Positions 1 through 11,625 of a stretch of 64,000 nucleotides of DNA are shown piece by piece. The stretch lies in assembly GCA_026315105.1 (NCBI GenBank), contig CM048744.1, positions 312,921,270-312,985,269 on the forward strand, written 5' to 3'. Source of the DNA: Locusta migratoria. Taxonomy: Eukaryota > Arthropoda > Insecta > Orthoptera > Acrididae. Position numbers and translations under genes: made by a program. The notes beneath the pieces were generated by a model, which saw only the letters and a program-made list of their open reading frames with translations, did not search any database and was not told the DNA's origin. Positions within the stretch are counted from its first letter, which is position 1. Each line of letters begins with the position of its first letter.

Positions 1-730
1 TGACTGTCAGACTATGTACTTAACCCAATGCCCTGCTTTAAATGTCAGTGCTTTGGGTATATCACTCTAGGTTGCAAGGGAGAAGCCACTTGTGGAAAAT
101 ATTGTAAAGCTACCCACAAGGGAGTTGATTGTACACTGCCTGCATAATGTGTTAACTGTTCTGGGCACCACCCTGTTTGGAGTAGGGACTGCAGTGTTTA
201 CTATGCAGAGAAAAAATTAAGGCCATGCAACCTCCAGAATTTGCAATCTCTCTTGTGTCTGCACTACAAAAGCCACTTGCAAAAGCTGATGTGTCTCAAA
301 AAGAGGTTATTAGTGTTGGGACTAACACTTGCATTTGCCAATGATTGTGTTAGGCAGCAGAAGTCTCCGTGCCTGTAGTCCCTTTTGAGAGCATCTGAAA
401 AAGTCATGGCTGCAGACATTGCAGTGCCCCTGGTAGCTGTACCTACCCACCAGTTTGTCCAAAAACCCAGAGCATCTACTACCACATCCACTCTGGCCAC
501 TTCAAAAGTCAAATGTGGGAAGGAGATACTGCAAAGATTCAGCCACAAGTAACAATAGGAAGTAAGTAGTGGGAACATGTTGAAGTACTTGCGTCTTTCA
601 TCTGACTCTGCTCCAAACCTCATGGAGCTGGATGTCAATCTGGAACACACATCTCACCCCATAACGGAACCCGCACGTAGTTCAGTATCCCCAACTTGGC
701 AGAAAGAGCAAGTGAAGGTGCAACCTGTAT
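1..730 (+). pseudogene. Jockey-type LINE copy J1, ORF1 (gag-like) remnant
   Basis: Reading + from about base 34 gives a Cys-rich stretch, CFKCQCFGY followed by further Cys and His residues and CVNCSGHHPVW, which is the zinc-knuckle pattern of LINE ORF1 proteins of the jockey group. These proteins bind the element RNA. A TAA interrupts the second knuckle, and the tail to about 730 is a Ser/Pro-rich reading with several stops. The fragment starts at the window edge, so its 5' end is unknown. The endonuclease part of ORF2 follows directly, as expected for the ORF1-ORF2 order. Not functional. Confidence 0.7.
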
Positions 731-735
731 GATAA

Positions 736-1430
736 ATGGCCCCCGTATTAAAGTGGAACTTGACTGGGTTGGGGACTTGCATTGAAGAACCGAAACATAC
801 TAATATAGGTACGTCCCTGTGTTTGTGTTTACAAGAAACAGCTTTTAAAACTTCAGGCACCCCTCTACTAAGGGGTTATACCACCTACTGTAACAACCAC
901 CTTACTGGCAAGAGGGCCAAGGGAGGTATTGATGCATTTGTCAGTGATGCACATAATTCCTCAGCCATTCCCTTGGTTACTGATCTTCAAATCATAGCCG
1001 TGGAAGTTCATGTGAGTCTAAGGATTACAGTTTGTTCACTGTATCTACATCCCCAGGAACCATTAGTCTCTGAGGCTCTCACTAGTCTCATAGAGCAACT
1101 GCCCCCATGCATACCTTCTACTGTGAGATTTCAGTACCCACATTGTGTTAGGGAAATCAGATTCTATTTGCTCTAGGTTTGGGTTGTAGAGAACCTCATG
1201 ACATCCAAGGAACTCTTGTCTGCATCCTCAACATTGGTAATTCCACACATTTTGTGTTGTTACTGGGTCGTTCTCAGGCATTGATGTATTTTCCTGCTCT
1301 CCAGCTCTTGCGGACTGGTTAGTAGGAAGCAACTGACAATCTTCACAACAGTGACCACTTACCATCTACCGATGGCCCATCATTAGGGCAGAAGCTACTG
1401 AGATGGATAACTAGCAGGGTTAATTTGATA
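736..1430 (+). pseudogene. J1 ORF2 fragment: apurinic-type endonuclease domain
   Basis: The frame from 736 contains LCLQETAFK, the landmark ETxxK-type segment of LINE endonucleases, then GGIDAFVSD and ITVCSLYLHP, typical of the nuclease core that nicks target DNA. The frame is lost near 1150. Further downstream, readings such as HFVLLLGRSS and CSPALADW match the C-terminal part of the domain to about 1430, with stops. The reverse transcriptase core is missing: the sequence changes abruptly to AT-rich non-coding DNA at about 1430 and related coding resumes only at about 2850. Confidence 0.7.
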
Positions 1431-2850
1431 TTGGTGTCATTCCATGTCAAATAGCCTAATTTCGGAACTTTTCCTGCTCGATAATCACGGATATAGATGA
1501 AATTTTTAGTGAACATTCGCACATGTCCCCAATGAACATTGGTAAATTTTAAGGCTCATCGAAGCAATACTGTCAAAGATATAGTCAGTTGTTTGACACC
1601 AAGCGTGACTTCGCACAGGGCAAGTGAGAATTTTTGAAGATTTTGAGTTGTTATAACTCGGGCAATATTTCTTTGAAATAAATGACATTTGGCCATCTTG
1701 TACAAGTGCAGGCATTTTCTTGGAAATAATAATGAAAATAATTTTATGTGCCATATACAGCCAGAAAAATTCAGCCAGAGTTACTCAAAAAAATCAATGC
1801 CCCAAAAACTTCAAATTTTGGCATCCTATATCTCAGGGACTAAAGCTCTGGCGAATATGATACTTTGCATGTGGTAACCTAACAATACAACGTTCTCAAA
1901 CATAAAGTTTTGTTTAGGTATCGGTTTCCAATACTGAATTAATTAATTGCAAATTTGAAGATTTTAGAAAAAGTAAAAAATGCGGTATTGTTGATCATTT
2001 TTTGCAAAAAAACTATGTTCTATAAAACTTTTCAAACTGGCCTGACTAGAAAGACCATTATTTTCACTGCATAAAAAATGCTAGATAATTTGAATCAAAG
2101 TTGAATACGCGGTACGAAAAAAGTGTTAAACTTTGGATTCTTATATCTGGTAAACTAAATGCATGCTGAACATGAAACTTTGTACTTAATAAGTTGGCAG
2201 CTACAGGGATGTGGCATAAAAATTTCAGCCTCCTCCTATTTTCCTATATTGTACAAAATTATTGTAAACATGACGATTTTTGTGAGAAGGTGAAAATAGG
2301 GTGTATTCAACACTTCTTTTTCAAATACCGATTTCTAATGAAGCTTCGAAACCAGTATCATATGAAACAACATGTTTTAAGGAACCACAGACACATGGGT
2401 TTAATTCCCAACCATGATGAACAATGCTACATAAATTGAAGCAAACTAGGCAGAAAAATAGTTCTGTGAAAAAGATTTTACCTTTATGGTTTTATCTCTC
2501 TTTCATGAAAACTATGATAAGTGTGAAATCTTACACACAACTACTTAGTAACATGAGGTTTTCTAGTGTAAAATATCATTCACGTACTGCTTCTTTGATT
2601 TCTACGAAAATAAGTTCAAACTGTCAATTTACGTAAAATTAAAAATGTGTGTATCATTTAATTTGCTTTTTGATAATTTGTTTTTCTTAATTGAATTGAA
2701 TCTTTTCACGGTTCGAAGACCTGTTGTGTCTACAATTCTCCGCGTTCAACTACGAACCACACTGTTTATCGGGCCGACTTCAGGAGACATGGTTGTAAAA
2801 TGGTCGTACTGAGTTGGTGGTGTGTAGTTGAATCATTTTGAGCAGAAGAA
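1430..2850. repeat. Unrecognised AT-rich block between two parts of J1
   Basis: About 1.4 kb of AT-rich DNA without a coherent reading frame separates the endonuclease part of J1 from its RT C-terminal part. It has loosely recurring phrases (for example 'catcctatatctcagggact' and 'cttatatctggtaaact'; 'gatactttgcatgtgg' and 'gaaactttgtact'), which suggest an old internally repetitive element. I found no terminal inverted repeat or clear target duplication. The edges are estimated from where LINE similarity stops and restarts. Confidence 0.4.
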
Positions 2851-4770
2851 TGGTATTTTTCAGGGCAATATTTTGTTTCCACTTTACTATAACCATCAAC
2901 AGTATAACGCCACAGCACAGAGTCCTGTACAGTGCTCCTATTCATAGACATTTTGCAGTATTCTCTTCCTCCTCAAGTACTGCTACTGTGACTCATCAAT
3001 TGCAACTGGTAGTGCATAGGCCACAGGAATGTTCTGTGCAAACGTGTGTATCCATTATACTCATTCTCATGCTATTTTTAACCTACCAGAGATACAAATG
3101 AGGGGCACTGTTCTCCCTTTTAAAGACTCTGTGAAGTTTCTGGACCTCATTTTCAATTCCAAACATTCATGGCTACCACATCTGAGGGACCTGAAAATCA
3201 GAACTCGGAAGGCACTGATCATTTTAAATGGCTTAAAACCACGGGTCGTGGGGGCCAGATAAGGCATACCTATTAGTTTTATAGGGCTCTCATGCAATTG
3301 CAACTAGACTATGGGTGCTTATTTTATGGAATAGAGAGGTCTTCATATCTAAAGACAATTGACACTGTTCACTGTGAGGGGATTAGACTGGCCACGAGTG
3401 CTTACAGAATCACCCCATATACAGACTGTTGATGCTGGTAAATCATCACTTACCATCTAGTGCCAACTCCTAATGGTGTGTCAGGCCAGTAAGCTTCTCG
3501 CTAATCCAAATTCACCAGCTTATTGTACTGTTGCTCACTCATCTATGAAGCTCTTTTTCTCCACAAGCAACAAGGCCATTTGCAGTCCTCGTCCAACAGG
3601 TGCTGGAGTCACTTAGTGTAGATAAAGTATGGCCCAAAACCAGGGTTTTAAACATTTGCCACCCTTGTTACTGCTGAGGCCCAGAGTAATTGCATTAGGG
3701 TATTTTTAGCTCATTATTTTAAGCAACTTTAACTGAGCACCACAACTTTGTAGTTATATTCAGGAATTGGTCCAAACAAGGGGGTCTTTGTTGGTTGCTG
3801 TGTTATCTTACCGGATCAGGTCATCAAGATAAGCCTGCCTCAAGAGTTGACTGGCTGTTATGCAGAACTTTATCAGACGAGTTGTTGCAGATGTGAAATT
3901 CCTCGTTTTCTCGGATTCAATAAGTGCCCTTCAGTCTCATCGGCATACCGGGGAATGAACATGTCGATCGGTTGGCCAAGCAGGCCACTGCAACACATCT
4001 GGAGATATAGGCGTCATGGAATTGGACCTCAAGTTGGCTTTGCACCAAAAGGTACATGAGGTTTGGAGCATTGAATGGGCTATCACGGGTACACAGAATA
4101 AGCTTCGCGTAGTCCAGCCACCCACGGTATTGTGGAAATCTTCACTGCGGCCCATCTGTCGTGAATCAGTTGTCCTCTGCCGCCTCCGCATTGGGCATAC
4201 ATGGCCGATCCACGGCTATCTCCTTCGCTATGAGACCCCGCCTGTGTCGGTGTGGAGCAGTGCTGACAGTAGTCCATCTTCTGATGGACTGTCCACTTTT
4301 AGCCAACTTGCAGCAATCTTTTAATATCCCAGAGGCGTTACCCTTAGTTTTAGGTGACAACACTTCCATGGCTAATTCAGTTTTTAAGTTTACTTCACGC
4401 TGCTGGATTTTACAATTCCATCTAGTGGTGGGTGCTGTAGCCTGTTATCTCAGGTCCCCACCTCTCCAGTGCTTTTAAAGACTTTTTAAGACTCTTATGT
4501 AAAATGCCTAGGGGTTTCTAGTGTGTGCAGTATCACTGGCTCATCCTGTATTATCTTTTGTGACCAGCCAGCCATGATATTCTGATGTCCAGTTTTAACT
4601 TAGTTCCTGACATGGTTTTTTTTTTTACCTATGTGTCTTTCTTTTGAGTTGTCAGCGAACTGTTCATTGTCAGTCTTTTCCTTTTGTGAGTCTCCATTCT
4701 CGATGTCTGTGTTTAGCCTCTGACAGTGAGCTCTTATCTAGGAACAGGGAACTTATGACCTCGATATCTC
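2850..4770 (+). pseudogene. J1 ORF2 remnant: RT C-terminus, RNase H, zinc knuckle and 3' UTR
   Basis: Readings in shifting frames match the late part of jockey ORF2. VKFLDLIFNSKHSWLPHL and LQLDYGCLFYG (3030-3330) are the RT thumb/connection signature. GCYAELYQ and FSDSISALQS (3850-3945) are RNase H segments, followed directly by the HxG...NEHVDRLAK segment, so the region between them is deleted. CRCGAVLTVVHLLMDC (about 4240-4290) is the C-terminal Cys/His motif. The ORF ends near 4470. The rest looks like 3' UTR, ending around the 'gacctcgatatct' phrase near 4770 that resembles other jockey tails. Many stops and frameshifts; dead copy. Confidence 0.7.
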
Positions 4771-4774
4771 TACG

Positions 4775-6405
4775 TCTCGCCCCCGTTGCTCTCCCATTCA
4801 TGGAGACAACAAAATTCTTGGGGATTGGAAACTTTGCAGGTCCCCACACGTGTCATACCTGGCTGTTCTTTGTGTCCTTAGTGGCACATCATGGGGAGTG
4901 GATCATACCGTCCTGCTTCACCTTTACCAGGCCATTGTTCAGTCGAAGCTCGACTACGGAAGCCTTGTAAACTCTTCTGCATGGCCGTCACTTCTACGCC
5001 ATCTCAACTCCATTCACCATCAGGGATTACGCCTGGCGACCAGTGCATTTTATACCAGCCCTGTTGAAAGTCTTTATGCCGAAGCTGCTGTATTACACTT
5101 GACCTCTCGGTGTGACATACTCTTTGCGTTGTTACCCATGCCGACTGCTGTCAATGCCCAACCATCCATCTTACCCATTATTCTTTGATGACTCACTCAA
5201 TCGGCAATATCAGTTGTCTGCGACAGCCTTGCTTCCACCTGGAGTTCGGTTTCGCCGCCTGCTTCAGCGGCTCGATTTTACCCTTCCTTCCACCTTTAGG
5301 TTGAGCGAGAGCCCACTGCCACCATGGCATCAGGCCCAGGTTTACACCCACCTTGAACTTAGTCTGCTCCCCAAGGAGAGCACTCCGGATTTGGTATATC
5401 ACTCGAGGCTTGTCGCTCTCTGTTCGCGGTTCGATGACGCCATATTTATCTACACTGATGGCTCCAAGAGCACTGACGGTGTCGGATCCGCCTTCGTCGT
5501 TGGGGACGATCTGCTCCAATACAAGCTCCCTGACCGGTGCTCGAATTTCACGGCTGAGCTTTTTGCCCTCCACCAGGCTGTTTTATACATTCGCCGTCAC
5601 CGCCATCCCTTTTATGCCATCTGCTCTGACTCCCTTAGTGTCCTGCAGAGTCTTAAGGACCCTTTTTCGACCCATCCTGTCGTGTATCGAATCCAATGCT
5701 CCCTTCAGTTGCTAGCAGATAACGGCTGTCACATTTGTTTTCTGTGGGTCCCTGGCCATGTGGGTGTGCCCGGGAATGAGACCACAGACATTGCAGCCGA
5801 GGCAGCAGCTCTTCTGCCTCGCATGGCTACTTTTTGCGGCCCATCAGACGATGTTCAATGTGCTCTTCGCCGGTGTATTGTGTCGTCCTGGCACAGTTCT
5901 TGGTTCTCACTCCACGACAATAAATTGAGAACCATAAAACCGATCCCGACCGCTTGGGGGACCTCCTCATGCCCCTCTCGGCGAGAGGTGGTCATCCTGG
6001 CCCGGTTGCGGATCGGTCACTGCCGTTTCAGCCCCCGTCATTTGCTAACCACTGACCCTGCACTGCTGTGCTCCTCTGGTGAATTGCTGACGGTGCAACA
6101 TGTTTTACTGTCTTGTCCTAATTTTAATCATCTCCGTGTAGCCCTTAACTTGCTGTCTACTCTAGAGGAACTTTTAGCTGATGACACACGAGCAGCTGCT
6201 AGAGTTTTGTATTTTATCAACATGGCCAATTTATCAAAGGATATTTAACCCTTCTAATTGTTTTTTTTTTCTCTCTCGTTTTTAGCGTTCCATTGACACT
6301 CTCCTATCTGTCAGTTATAAATTTTTTTGAGAACTAGCGAATCTCTGTTCCGATCTAGGAGCTAATGATCTAAGAAGTTGTGCGCCCTAAAACAAAACAA
6401 AAATG
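4775..6405 (+). mobile_element. 5'-truncated jockey-type LINE copy J2
   Basis: This copy starts inside the RT C-terminal part (ETTKFLGI at about 4803) directly after the J1 tail and runs to a characteristic 3' end, 'gcgccctaaaacaaaac', near 6405. The same tail ends the short copy at 53818, so both belong to one family. Truncation at the 5' end is the usual product of incomplete reverse transcription. No clear target duplication was found. Confidence 0.75.
5112..6248 (+). pseudogene. J2 ORF2 C-terminal part with complete RNase H domain
   Basis: A 378-codon open frame carries a full RNase H fold with its acidic residues present: D in IYTDGSKS, E in FTAELFAL, D in CSDSLSVL and D in NETTDIAAE. 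RNase H would remove template RNA during target-primed reverse transcription. A Cys-poor version of the terminal knuckle follows (LLCSSGELLTVQHVLLSC, where the second Cys of the usual C-x-C-G is Ser). The preceding RT thumb (LDYGSLVNSSA, about 4850-5130) is in another frame, so a frameshift lies at about 5110-5150. There is no RT palm, so it is inactive despite the open frame. Confidence 0.75.
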
Positions 6406-6630
6406 TAATTTACTTTGGTGAAAGATGTCTGTTTTTAACTGAGACAAACTGCCTTTTGTTACTGTAGAACTTGATTATAATTAAACATGGGTTTATAAGG
6501 CATGACTTTCCTGTCTCATGTGTACAATCAAGGCTTTACCGTAATCACAAAGTACAACCATGTGCACAACTGCCTTGGGTTTATTTGTATTGAGGAGTTG
6601 AAGATTGTTGTCTTCTTCTACATCAAGCAA
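6406..6630. other. Short stretch between LINE copies, nothing recognised
   Basis: AT-rich sequence between the J2 tail and the start of J3. No exon-like reading, splice-bounded frame or repeat structure is apparent. Confidence 0.5.
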
Positions 6631-7219
6631 ATTAGTCATTCCCCTCAGGGGCTTAGCATTAATTTGCGAAGTACGAGCTTGGCGAACCCGGGTCCTGAGC
6701 CATGGCTGTGTCGCGCCAACAGTCCGCTACACTGAAAGCTCTGTGTGTGCTTCAACAACCATCATTCGGCACGACAGTGGAACATTGTACATTTCAGAGC
6801 CCAAGGATCTTGGCTTAATCGCCTGGGTCGCAAGGACGGTACAAACCTCTATAAACAGACACTCAATCTCAAAATGTGCTACATGTCGAGGAGATGCATG
6901 GCTGTTGAGGTTGAACAGTCGCTAGTGATCAACCTCTGAGAAACATGCCAAACCTCAGTTGTATAAGGCTTACCCAGGCAAGTGGGGCTCTGTCTGGGTG
7001 GACCCTAGCTGCTCGTGGAAACACCATGAAACGACCACAGAATGTTAGCGGACGTATAACAGCCGTCTCCAAGCACGGTAGATGCGATTACAACGCTACA
7101 CAATATGACCCCCAAACGTTTCCTTTCCTGTCCACACCATGGGAGGAATGTAGGGTGAATATTCTAGGTCAGGCTTATGCCCCAAAGTAATTGGTCTATA
7201 CACGAACTGATGGGGAATC

Positions 7220-8050
7220 ATGACGACAAAGTCAATGTTCTTTGCAGAACATTTAGAGTACAATTATGGAGAGGTGGAGGGTATGTCAAAGATGAGATCT
7301 GGGTCGGTCCTGATAACAACGTCAACCCCGGCCCAGTCATTAGCTTTGCTAGCCTGTGACAAGCTGGGTGATGTTTCCATTGCCATCATGCCATGTAAGA
7401 GCTTAAATATGGTCCAGGGCATCATTTTCCACAAGGATCTTCTGCTGCAATTGGACAATGAATTGAGAGCTAACTTGAAGCGGCGAGGTGTGCATTTCAT
7501 CCAGCGCGTCTATAGGGGTCCAAAGGACAACAGGGTTGCCACCGGTGCCTTCAACTTGGCTTTCGAGGGTGATTCATTGCCTGACAAAGTCAAGGTGGTG
7601 ATCTGTCGGTGTGACGTAAAACCCTACTTTTTCTCCCCTATGCGCTGCTTAAAGTGCTGGAGGTTTGGACATACTTGGTTGCTCCCACATTTTTCACGTT
7701 GGGAGCAACAAACAACCAATCACAGGGGACATTGGTCCCCACCCCACTGTCGGAGAAACAAAAGCCTTCTCCAGCTCCTCTCGCCCGGAAGGGGTCTCTA
7801 CGGGACACTTCCTTCCGAGGCTTCTCTCCTTGGGAAAGCGGATCCCAGCAAATTGCTGAAGGATCTCCCAGCTGCTGATCGAAGAGCCTCCAGCTCTTTG
7901 TCAGCCCCTGCAGCCCCTGTTGAAAAACCCCCACAGCCCTTAACGCCAAAGGGCTCTCGAGAGGGCAAGATACAACGTCAAAAGAAAAGGGATTCTTTGG
8001 TGGCTTCGAAGCAAGCCACAAACACCCACTTCCTCTGCTTCAGAGGATGA
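7220..8050 (+). pseudogene. J3 ORF1 (gag-like RNA-binding protein)
   Basis: An open frame of 276 codons matches the ORF1 protein of jockey-type LINEs. It has the conserved block around VQGIIFHKDLLLQL, LKRRGVHFIQRVYRG and ATGAFNLAFEGDSLPDKVKV, then KPYFFSPMRCLKCWRFGHTW, the first half of the zinc-knuckle region. The remaining knuckles are absent: the frame passes straight into a Pro/Ser/Lys-rich tail, so a deletion or frameshift removed the nucleic-acid-binding repeats. The upstream part of ORF1 (about 6945-7220) is in other frames. Confidence 0.7.
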
Positions 8051-8224
8051 AGTCGATATCCTCGCTTCCCCTGAGAATGTCGCACTTTTAGACTTACCAG
8101 AATCTATGGTTTTAGATCCTGAAGGTCCTGACCAAATGTTCCCAAATGATCTACTCCCCTTATTTATTTTTATGACCTTCAAGCATGGAGAAAAAGTCAT
8201 TCTCCAGTGGAGTTGCAACGGCTT

Positions 8225-9110
8225 CTTTAATCACCTAGCTGATCTGCGGCAATTATTATGCTGATACCCTGCACTTTATATAGCCCTGCAGGAAACATGG
8301 TTCCCTGCACAGCGCATAGTGGACCCCTGCCCTCCATGGGTGTCGGGGTCACTACTGCAACCGGTCTGTGTATGACCGGGTGTCTGGTGGTGTGTCTGTA
8401 CATTCTTGATGCTGTCTCCAGTGCCCCGATACCACTCCACACCACTCTCGAGGCAGTGGCAGTCAGAATATGGGCAAGGCAGGAAATAACGATCTGCAGT
8501 CTCTACCTTCCCCCAGATGAGGTCGTCTCTCTCAAAAACCTTACTTCTCTGGTCTCCCAACTTCCCCCACCATTCCTACTTTTGGGGAACTTCAATACCC
8601 ACCACCCATTGTGGGGGTGAAGCGCAGACCACAGGCCGCACTAGGGATTTTGAGATGTTATTGGCACAACAAGACCTTTACCTCTTGAATTCTGGTGCCC
8701 TCACAAATTTTAGCATGGCACAGTGCTTGTATTCAGCGATCGACTTGTCTGTCTGCAGTCCTAGTACCCTTCGACCACACCTTGGTTGGCGGGTGCACGA
8801 CGACAGTGGCAGTGACCACCACTTTCCAATCTTTGTGTCGCTTCTGCAGTACCAACCTGCAGACCACTTGCCCCGTTGGTGCCTCCATAGGGCTTACTGG
8901 CTTGCTTATGCCTCAGCTGCTGTAATTGATGCACCACTTCCAGCAGACATTGATAATGCCGTCCAGAAGGTGACTGACAGTATTATCATAGCTGCAGAGG
9001 CAGCAGTTCCACAAACCACTGGTTCCCCTCGGCATAGGTCCGTGCCTTGGTGGACACCGGAGATTGCTGAGGCTATACGGGAATGTTGGCAAACACTCCA
9101 GCGCCATTGA
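8225..9110 (+). pseudogene. J3 ORF2 endonuclease domain remnant
   Basis: Frame fragments at 8258-8620 and 8517-9110 give ITICSLYLPPDE, FLLLGNFNTHHPLWG (normally GDFNAHH, so the active-site Asp reads Asn), SAIDLSVCSPSTLRP and DDSGSDHHFPI (the SDH motif). These are successive segments of the apurinic-type endonuclease. The linker toward RT follows, with VPWWTPEIAEAI typical of jockey elements. The N-terminal ETxxK segment is disrupted. Two frames are needed to read it, so it is inactive. Confidence 0.7.
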
Positions 9111-9379
9111 TGCCACCCTTCCACGGAGAACTTGGTTGCCTTTAAATGGCTCCATGCTCATGCATGACGACTTAGAGAGCAAAGCAAATAGGACTCCTGG
9201 GAGAGGTATGTAGCCACTAATGGCTCCCGCACCTCCCTGACTTCAGGTATGGACACAGGTACGACGCGTCTTTTGATACCGCCCGCCAATAGGAATCCTA
9301 TCCCTCACCATCCAGGGCGTGCTCTGCACACTTCCAACAGCTATCCCCGAGCACATGACAGAGCACTACACATGTTGAT

Positions 9380-10664
9380 TCATGACTGCCACATACAGTG
9401 TTGACTTCCGCTCCCTCAAAGAGCGGGCCAAGCGGAAACAGTTATCCTTCCTTAATCATCGTCAGGAACTCTACGACGATCTGTTTAGTGAGTGGGAGTT
9501 CCGAACTGCGCTTGCCGCATGCCCTGATACCACTTCAGGACCAGATAGAATTCACAGCCAGTTCTTCAGACACCTTTCACTAGAGTTTCAACGCCGAGTT
9601 CTCACCCTGTTTAACCATCTGTTGGCAGAAGAGGGGTTTTCTCGTCACAATGGCGGGAAAGCACTATCAACCCAGTGCTGAAACCTGGTGCAGATCCCCA
9701 GGTGGCTGACAGTTACCATCCGATCAGCCTCACCGTTCTCTGCAAGCTCTTTGAACGTATGGTAGTCAGCAGCTTACGTGGATCCTTGAAGAGCATGGAT
9801 TCCTTGCTCCGCAACAGGGGGGTTTCCACCAGAGCTTTTCTACCATTGACAACCTCGTGTCACTGAAGTCGGCCATTCACACTGCCTTCGGTAGGTATGA
9901 CCATTTGGTTGGGGTATTTTTTGGCCTTCCCAAGCCGTATGGTACCACCTGGCACCACCATATATTGACTACTTTGCATGATTGGGGCTTATATGGTGCC
10001 CTTCCTGTTTTTATTTGAAATTTCATATCCCACCACTTGTTTCGGGTGAGGGTTGGGGCCCTCTCTTGGCTCCCCCCATATTACCGAGAACGGTGTCCCA
10101 CAGGGCTCAGTCCTCAGTGTCCCATTGTTTTTAGTGGTAATAAACAGTCTTGTTGCGGCTGTGGCGTCATCGGTCAGTTGCTCCCTGTTCGCCGTTGACT
10201 TCTGCTTGTATTTCAGCTCTGTTAGTATCAGTGTAGCTGAACGGCGGCTGCAGGGTGCCATCCAAAAGGTCCACTCATGGGCCTCTACTCACGGATTTCA
10301 GTTCTCCACGCAGAAAACCCACGTAATGCACTTCTGTCACTGTCGGGAAGTTCAGCCTGACCCAGAGCTCTACCTGAGTGGTGAACTACTTCAGGTTGAG
10401 AAAATGCATCACTTTCTGGGCATGGTTTTTGATGCCCGGCTGACTTGGGTGCCACACCTATGACAGCTAAGACAGAAATGTTGGCAGCGTTTAAATGTTA
10501 TGCGATGCCTTGGCCATACTGGCTGGGGAGCAGACCGTTCCACCCTTCTGCAGTTTTACAAGGCTATTCAGTCGCGGCTGTATTATGGGAGCTTAGTCTA
10601 AGATTCGGCAGCCACTTCTGCCTTGCCGGTTTCAGACCCCATTCTCCACACTGGTGTGCATCTT
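9380..10664 (+). pseudogene. J3 ORF2 reverse transcriptase remnant (5' part)
   Basis: Fragments read TSGPDRIHSQFFRHL, then VLKPGADPQVADSYHPISLT (the SYRPISLT block), FFGLPKPYGTTW (the FFDLxKAYDT block, catalytic D lost) and ENGVPQGSVLS at about 10090. The active-site YxDD block reads LFAVDFCLYFSS, so the first catalytic Asp is replaced. Thumb sequence KMHHFLGMVFDARLTWVPHL follows at about 10400. The RT is interrupted at about 10664 by the CR1-like insertion and resumes at 11281. Confidence 0.7.
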
Positions 10665-11278
10665 AAGGTCGTAGATTCTACCAAATACCTAGGAGTTACA
10701 ATTACGAACAACTTTGACTGGAGAGAACACACAGACAATATTGTGGGGAAGGCGAACCAAAGGTTACGTTTCATCGGCAGAACACTTCGAAGATGCACCA
10801 GCACCACCAAATAGACTGCCTACATCACACTTTTGTGTCCTGTCCTGGAGTACTGTTGCCCCTTGTGGGACCCTCACCAGGTGGGACTGACGGAAGACAT
10901 TGAGAAGGTTCAGAGAAGGGCAGCTTGTTTTGTTTTATCACGTTACGGGGGGGAAAGCGTGACAGAAATGTTGCAAGAATTGGTGTGGAAATCATTAAAA
11001 GAAGGACGTTATTCATTGAGACGTGATCTGTTTGCGAAGTTTCAATCACCGACTTTTAGTTCTGAATGTGAAAATATTTTGCTAGCACCCACTTACTTAG
11101 TGAGACATGACCATGCCAATAAAATAAGAGAAATCGGATCGAAAACGGAACGATTTAGGTGTTCTTTCTTCCCGTGCGCTATTAGAGAATGGAACGGTAG
11201 AGAAAAGTTATGAAAGTGGTTAATGAACCCTCTGCCAGGCACTTGAATGCGATTTGCAGAGTATCTATGTAGATGTAG
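10665..11278 (+). mobile_element. CR1-like LINE fragment nested in J3
   Basis: The J3 reading breaks at 10664 (...HTGVHL) and resumes at 11281 (LAIGAFRTIP). Between them is a different LINE tail: STKYLGVTITNNFDW, then VLEYCCPLWDPHQ and EKVQRRAACFVLSRY (about 10840-10950), and AIREWN near the end. This is the C-terminal part of a CR1-type RT without RNase H. It finishes with the short repeat 'tgtagatgtagat', a typical CR1-type 3' end. The overlap with J3 at the junctions is only 'atctt', so the target duplication is very short or absent, as is common for CR1 elements. 5'-truncated; one stop in the frame. Confidence 0.75.
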
Positions 11279-11444
11279 ATCTTGCGATAGGGGCTTTTCG
11301 CACCATTCCCGTAACCAGTCTTCTAGCTGAAGCTGCAGTTCCCCCTCTGCGGTTCTGCCGGCAACAGTTGTTGGTGTCATAAGTTGCCTGGGTCCATGCT
11401 TCATCCCGCATTCTGAACCACAGGCTTCTCTTCCCAAAGCACTA

Positions 11445-11461
11445 CCCCCCCCCCCCCCCCC
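11445..11461 (+). repeat. C17 homopolymer
   Basis: Uninterrupted run of C within J3, between its RT and RNase H parts. Length may be unreliable in the assembly. Confidence 0.8.
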
Positions 11462-11519
11462 TGGCGACGGCCCAAGTCTGGTCTTCCGATTGTGGTCCTT
11501 GTCCGTTCCCTTCTCTCCT

Positions 11520-11625
11520 CACTTGATTCCCTTCCTCTCCCTCCTCACTTGATTCCCTTCCTCTCCCTCCTCACTTGATTCCCTTCCTCTCCCTCCTCAC
11601 TTGATTCCCTCTCTCTCCCTCCTCC
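11520..11625 (+). repeat. 26-bp tandem repeat inside J3 ORF2
   Basis: About four copies of a 26-bp unit beginning 'cacttgattcccttcctctc' start at 11520, 11546, 11572 and 11598; the last is diverged. Because 26 is not a multiple of three, each extra copy shifts the ORF2 frame between RT and RNase H. Confidence 0.85.
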
